Assembly: GCA_002430605.1 (NCBI GenBank)
Contig: DJBY01000111.1
Coordinates: 24,953 to 33,446, forward strand
Reading direction: 5' to 3'
DNA length: 8,494 nucleotides
Origin: Opitutia bacterium UBA5964
GTDB taxonomy: Bacteria > Verrucomicrobiota > Verrucomicrobiia > Opitutales > Coraliomargaritaceae
A program made the position numbers and the translations under genes. The notes beneath the pieces were generated by a model. The model was not told where the DNA came from. It ran no database searches and saw only the letters and a list, made by a program, of their open reading frames with translations. Positions 6,637-8,494 of this stretch are shown piece after piece (position 1 is the stretch's first letter; the number at the start of each line of letters is the position of its first letter).

Positions 6637-6670
6637 AAGTAATACATAAATCCTTACACCTTCATAACCT

Positions 6671-8281
6671 ATGATCATCTACCCGATACGATTCATTCTA
6701 CTCTTCCTCGCCAGTTTCATTATGACGTCTAGCCTGCATGCATCGGCTGGTAATCCGATTAGTGGCGATGGGCATGGTCATGGCGTCTCAGATATTTCGT
6801 TCCCCATGGCGTTAGAGGATTACGCTGCACTAGAAGAATCGTACGCTGATGAACTCAATATTTCTGAGGATGAACTCAGTGTGCTGGAGATACTCAAACT
6901 CCGCGCAACAGCGGATCCGATCAACTTAATTGCGTCCTTACTGTTCTTGGGGGCGATCATGCATACCTTCGCGTCGGTGCATTTCATGAAGCTTGCGCAT
7001 AAATACGAGCATGAGAACGAGGCCAAGGCGAAAGTAGATAAGCGTGTCTTTGTGGACGGGAAAGACCCTGTGAGTTTTAAAGCGACCTTATTTCACTTTC
7101 TTGGCGAGATCGAAGCAATTTTTGGTATCTGGCTGATTCCGCTGCTATTGTTTATTACTTATAAATATGGTTGGGATCATACCACGCACTACATTGATAC
7201 GCGTAATTACACCGAGCCGATCTTCGTAGTCGTGATCATGGCGATCGCGGCATCGCGCCCTGTGGTGGCCTTTGCCGAGCGTGCCTTGAGTTCGGTGGCT
7301 AAAATCGGCAATCGCACACCGGCAGCGTGGTGGCTTTCGATTCTGATTATCGCACCTTTACTCGGCTCTTTCATTACTGAGCCTGCCGCAATGACGATTG
7401 CTGCACTACTGCTTGGGCATCAGTTCTACTGCTACAATCCTACGCCTACGTTTAAGTATGCCACCATGGGCTTGTTGTTTGTGAACATCTCCGTCGGTGG
7501 CACGTTGACGCATTTTGCGGCGCCTCCCGTGCTGATGGTCGCGACGAAGTGGGGATGGGATACTCCGTTCATGCTCTCCCATTTCGGTTTTCGTGCGGTG
7601 CTCGGTATTTTGATCGCGACTGGGGTTTATTTCTTAGTCTTTCGTAAGGATTTTGTGGCTTTGAAGGGAAAAGCAGATGCGGCTGCCGCTGAAGCGACTG
7701 CAAACGATGAAGAGCCTGCACCGCTATGGATTATTGGTGTTCATCTGTTCTTCCTCGCATGGACGGTGTTCACATTGCACCACCCGGCGTTCTTTATCGG
7801 TGGCTTCCTCGTTTTTATCGCCTTTACGATTGCGACCGATCATCATCAATATGCGATCTCGCTGAAGGGGCCGTTGTTGGTTGGTTTCTTTCTTGCCGGC
7901 CTCGTCACGCATGGCGGACTGCAAGGGTGGTGGATCGCCCCCGTGCTCTCTGCGCTTGGTGAAGTGCCGCTCTTCATCGGTGCGACTGTGTTGACTGCAT
8001 TTAATGATAATGCCGCAATTACTTTCCTCGCATCGCAGGTGCCTGCCTTTGATCAACATTTAGCGACCGACACCGCACGTGCAGTCGCACTGCAATATGC
8101 AGTGGTTGCTGGTGCAGTTACTGGTGGTGGTTTGACGGTGATCGCCAATGCCCCGAATCCAGCTGGCCAGAGCATCCTGAGCAAATATTTCGATGGTGGT
8201 GTCTCACCACTTAAGTTGATGCTCGGCGCACTGTTCCCAACAGTAGTGATGGCTTGTGTCTTTATCTTTCTGCCTCACTAG
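6671..8281 (+). CDS. Putative Na+/H+ antiporter (ion transporter superfamily, NhaD/ArsB-like)
   Basis: This polytopic inner-membrane protein of 536 residues probably exchanges Na+ for H+ and so serves pH and salt homeostasis. Residues 1-26 look like a cleavable signal peptide (hydrophobic core FILLFLASFI, cut near HASA/G). A short histidine-glycine run (GDGHGHG, 32-38) and an acidic segment (about 49-75) then precede the first helix at about 84-108. I count 10-12 further membrane segments, for example 148-166, 182-204, 219-249, 264-291, 308-324, 351-369, 372-388, 401-423, 431-455, 471-493 and 513-534. Paired discontinuous-helix signatures resemble those of NhaD/ArsB-type carriers: SFITEPAAMTIAALLL (about 233-248) with GGTLTHFAAPP, and AFNDNAAITFLASQVP (about 443-458) with TVIANAPNPAGQSIL. 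Ion specificity is inferred from the family (I believe Pfam's 'putative Na+/H+ antiporter' group). The 30 nt before the ATG contain no G and no Shine-Dalgarno sequence. A strong terminator follows, so it is probably transcribed alone. Confidence 0.88.
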   Translation: MIIYPIRFILLFLASFIMTSSLHASAGNPISGDGHGHGVSDISFPMALEDYAALEESYADELNISEDELSVLEILKLRATADPINLIASLLFLGAIMHTFASVHFMKLAHKYEHENEAKAKVDKRVFVDGKDPVSFKATLFHFLGEIEAIFGIWLIPLLLFITYKYGWDHTTHYIDTRNYTEPIFVVVIMAIAASRPVVAFAERALSSVAKIGNRTPAAWWLSILIIAPLLGSFITEPAAMTIAALLLGHQFYCYNPTPTFKYATMGLLFVNISVGGTLTHFAAPPVLMVATKWGWDTPFMLSHFGFRAVLGILIATGVYFLVFRKDFVALKGKADAAAAEATANDEEPAPLWIIGVHLFFLAWTVFTLHHPAFFIGGFLVFIAFTIATDHHQYAISLKGPLLVGFFLAGLVTHGGLQGWWIAPVLSALGEVPLFIGATVLTAFNDNAAITFLASQVPAFDQHLATDTARAVALQYAVVAGAVTGGGLTVIANAPNPAGQSILSKYFDGGVSPLKLMLGALFPTVVMACVFIFLPH

Positions 8282-8308
8282 GCAGTTTGAGTACTCATTG
8301 ATTTCTGC

Positions 8309-8346
8309 AACAGGCTCTTCGGTTACGAAGAGCCTGTTTTAGTTTT
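8309..8346 (+). terminator. Strong intrinsic terminator after the antiporter gene
   Basis: The arms AACAGGCTCTTCG (8309-8321) and CGAAGAGCCTGTT (8326-8338) pair perfectly over 13 bp around a GTTA loop. TT-AG-TTTT follows. It starts 28 bp after the antiporter stop codon. Confidence 0.9.
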
Positions 8347-8451
8347 AACCGCCGTCACCGCAACAGTCTGAACGCCTGGCCCAATAGCATTAGATCGGTT
8401 GATTTTTTTTGAAAAAAACCGCGTCGCTACAATAGACAATTAAAGGAGTGT

Positions 8452-8494
8452 GGGCGACTCGCCCACGTTAAGCAACAACGCGGGCGAGTCGCCC
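8452..8494. repeat. Nested palindromic inverted repeat at the window end
   Basis: The arm at 8452-8469 (GGGCGACTCGCCC, A, CGTT) is complementary to the arm at 8477-8494 (AACG, C, GGGCGAGTCGCCC), with one mismatch in 18 positions and a 7-nt centre. Each arm is itself a palindrome: the left one extends to a perfect 17-nt palindrome GTGGGCGA-C-TCGCCCAC at 8450-8466. This architecture resembles REP/BIME-type dispersed extragenic palindromes. The right arm is cut by the window edge, so its full extent is unknown. Confidence 0.7.

Noticed and set aside
8397..8420. GGTT ... T8-G-A7-CC tract
   Set aside because: A homopolymer T-then-A run trivially self-pairs and has no GC-rich stem. It is probably just a flexible or bent tract in intergenic DNA.
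1..8494. CRISPR array, tRNA, rRNA, insertion sequence or defence island
   Set aside because: No regularly spaced repeats, cloverleaf, rRNA motifs or transposase reading frame are seen. The rhuM gene alone is not enough to call a defence or mobile island.

Overview
The window looks like chromosomal DNA from a Gram-negative, probably marine bacterium. My best guess is a Verrucomicrobiota member of the Opitutales/Puniceicoccales type (Coraliomargarita-like). The guess rests on the overall flavour of the proteins, a moderate GC content, near-total absence of Shine-Dalgarno sequences, a lipoprotein-type peptide-binding protein, and an NhaD/ArsB-like Na+/H+ antiporter. No taxonomic marker in the window is decisive.

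Layout. The left half (about 25-4298) is read leftward: a cardiolipin synthase-type phospholipase D protein (2835-4298), a rhuM-family gene interrupted by one in-frame TAA (1742-2731), and an OppA-like peptide-binding lipoprotein (25-1650). The right half is read rightward from a divergent intergenic region (4299-4453). A three-gene cluster comes first: an unrecognised 256-residue protein, an endonuclease/exonuclease/phosphatase-fold hydrolase, and the 23S rRNA methyltransferase RlmH. It is closed by a probable terminator at 6581-6636. A membrane antiporter follows (6671-8281), with a very clear intrinsic terminator at 8309-8346. The last 43 bases are a nested palindromic inverted repeat that runs to the edge of the window. 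There is no gene-free stretch over 300 bases; the longest, 8282-8494 (213 bases), holds the terminator and this repeat.

How the genes relate. These are mostly unrelated housekeeping and envelope functions: peptide uptake, cardiolipin synthesis, ribosome modification and ion homeostasis. Only the cluster at 4454-6528 looks like an operon. I see no CRISPR array, insertion sequence, tRNA or rRNA, and no convincing novel multi-gene system. The most interesting points are the single nonsense codon in an otherwise intact rhuM gene, a perfect 13-bp-arm palindrome inside that gene, the arrangement of promoter-like and terminator-like sequences ahead of the antiporter, the conserved-looking unknown protein at 4454-5224, and the terminal palindromic repeat.
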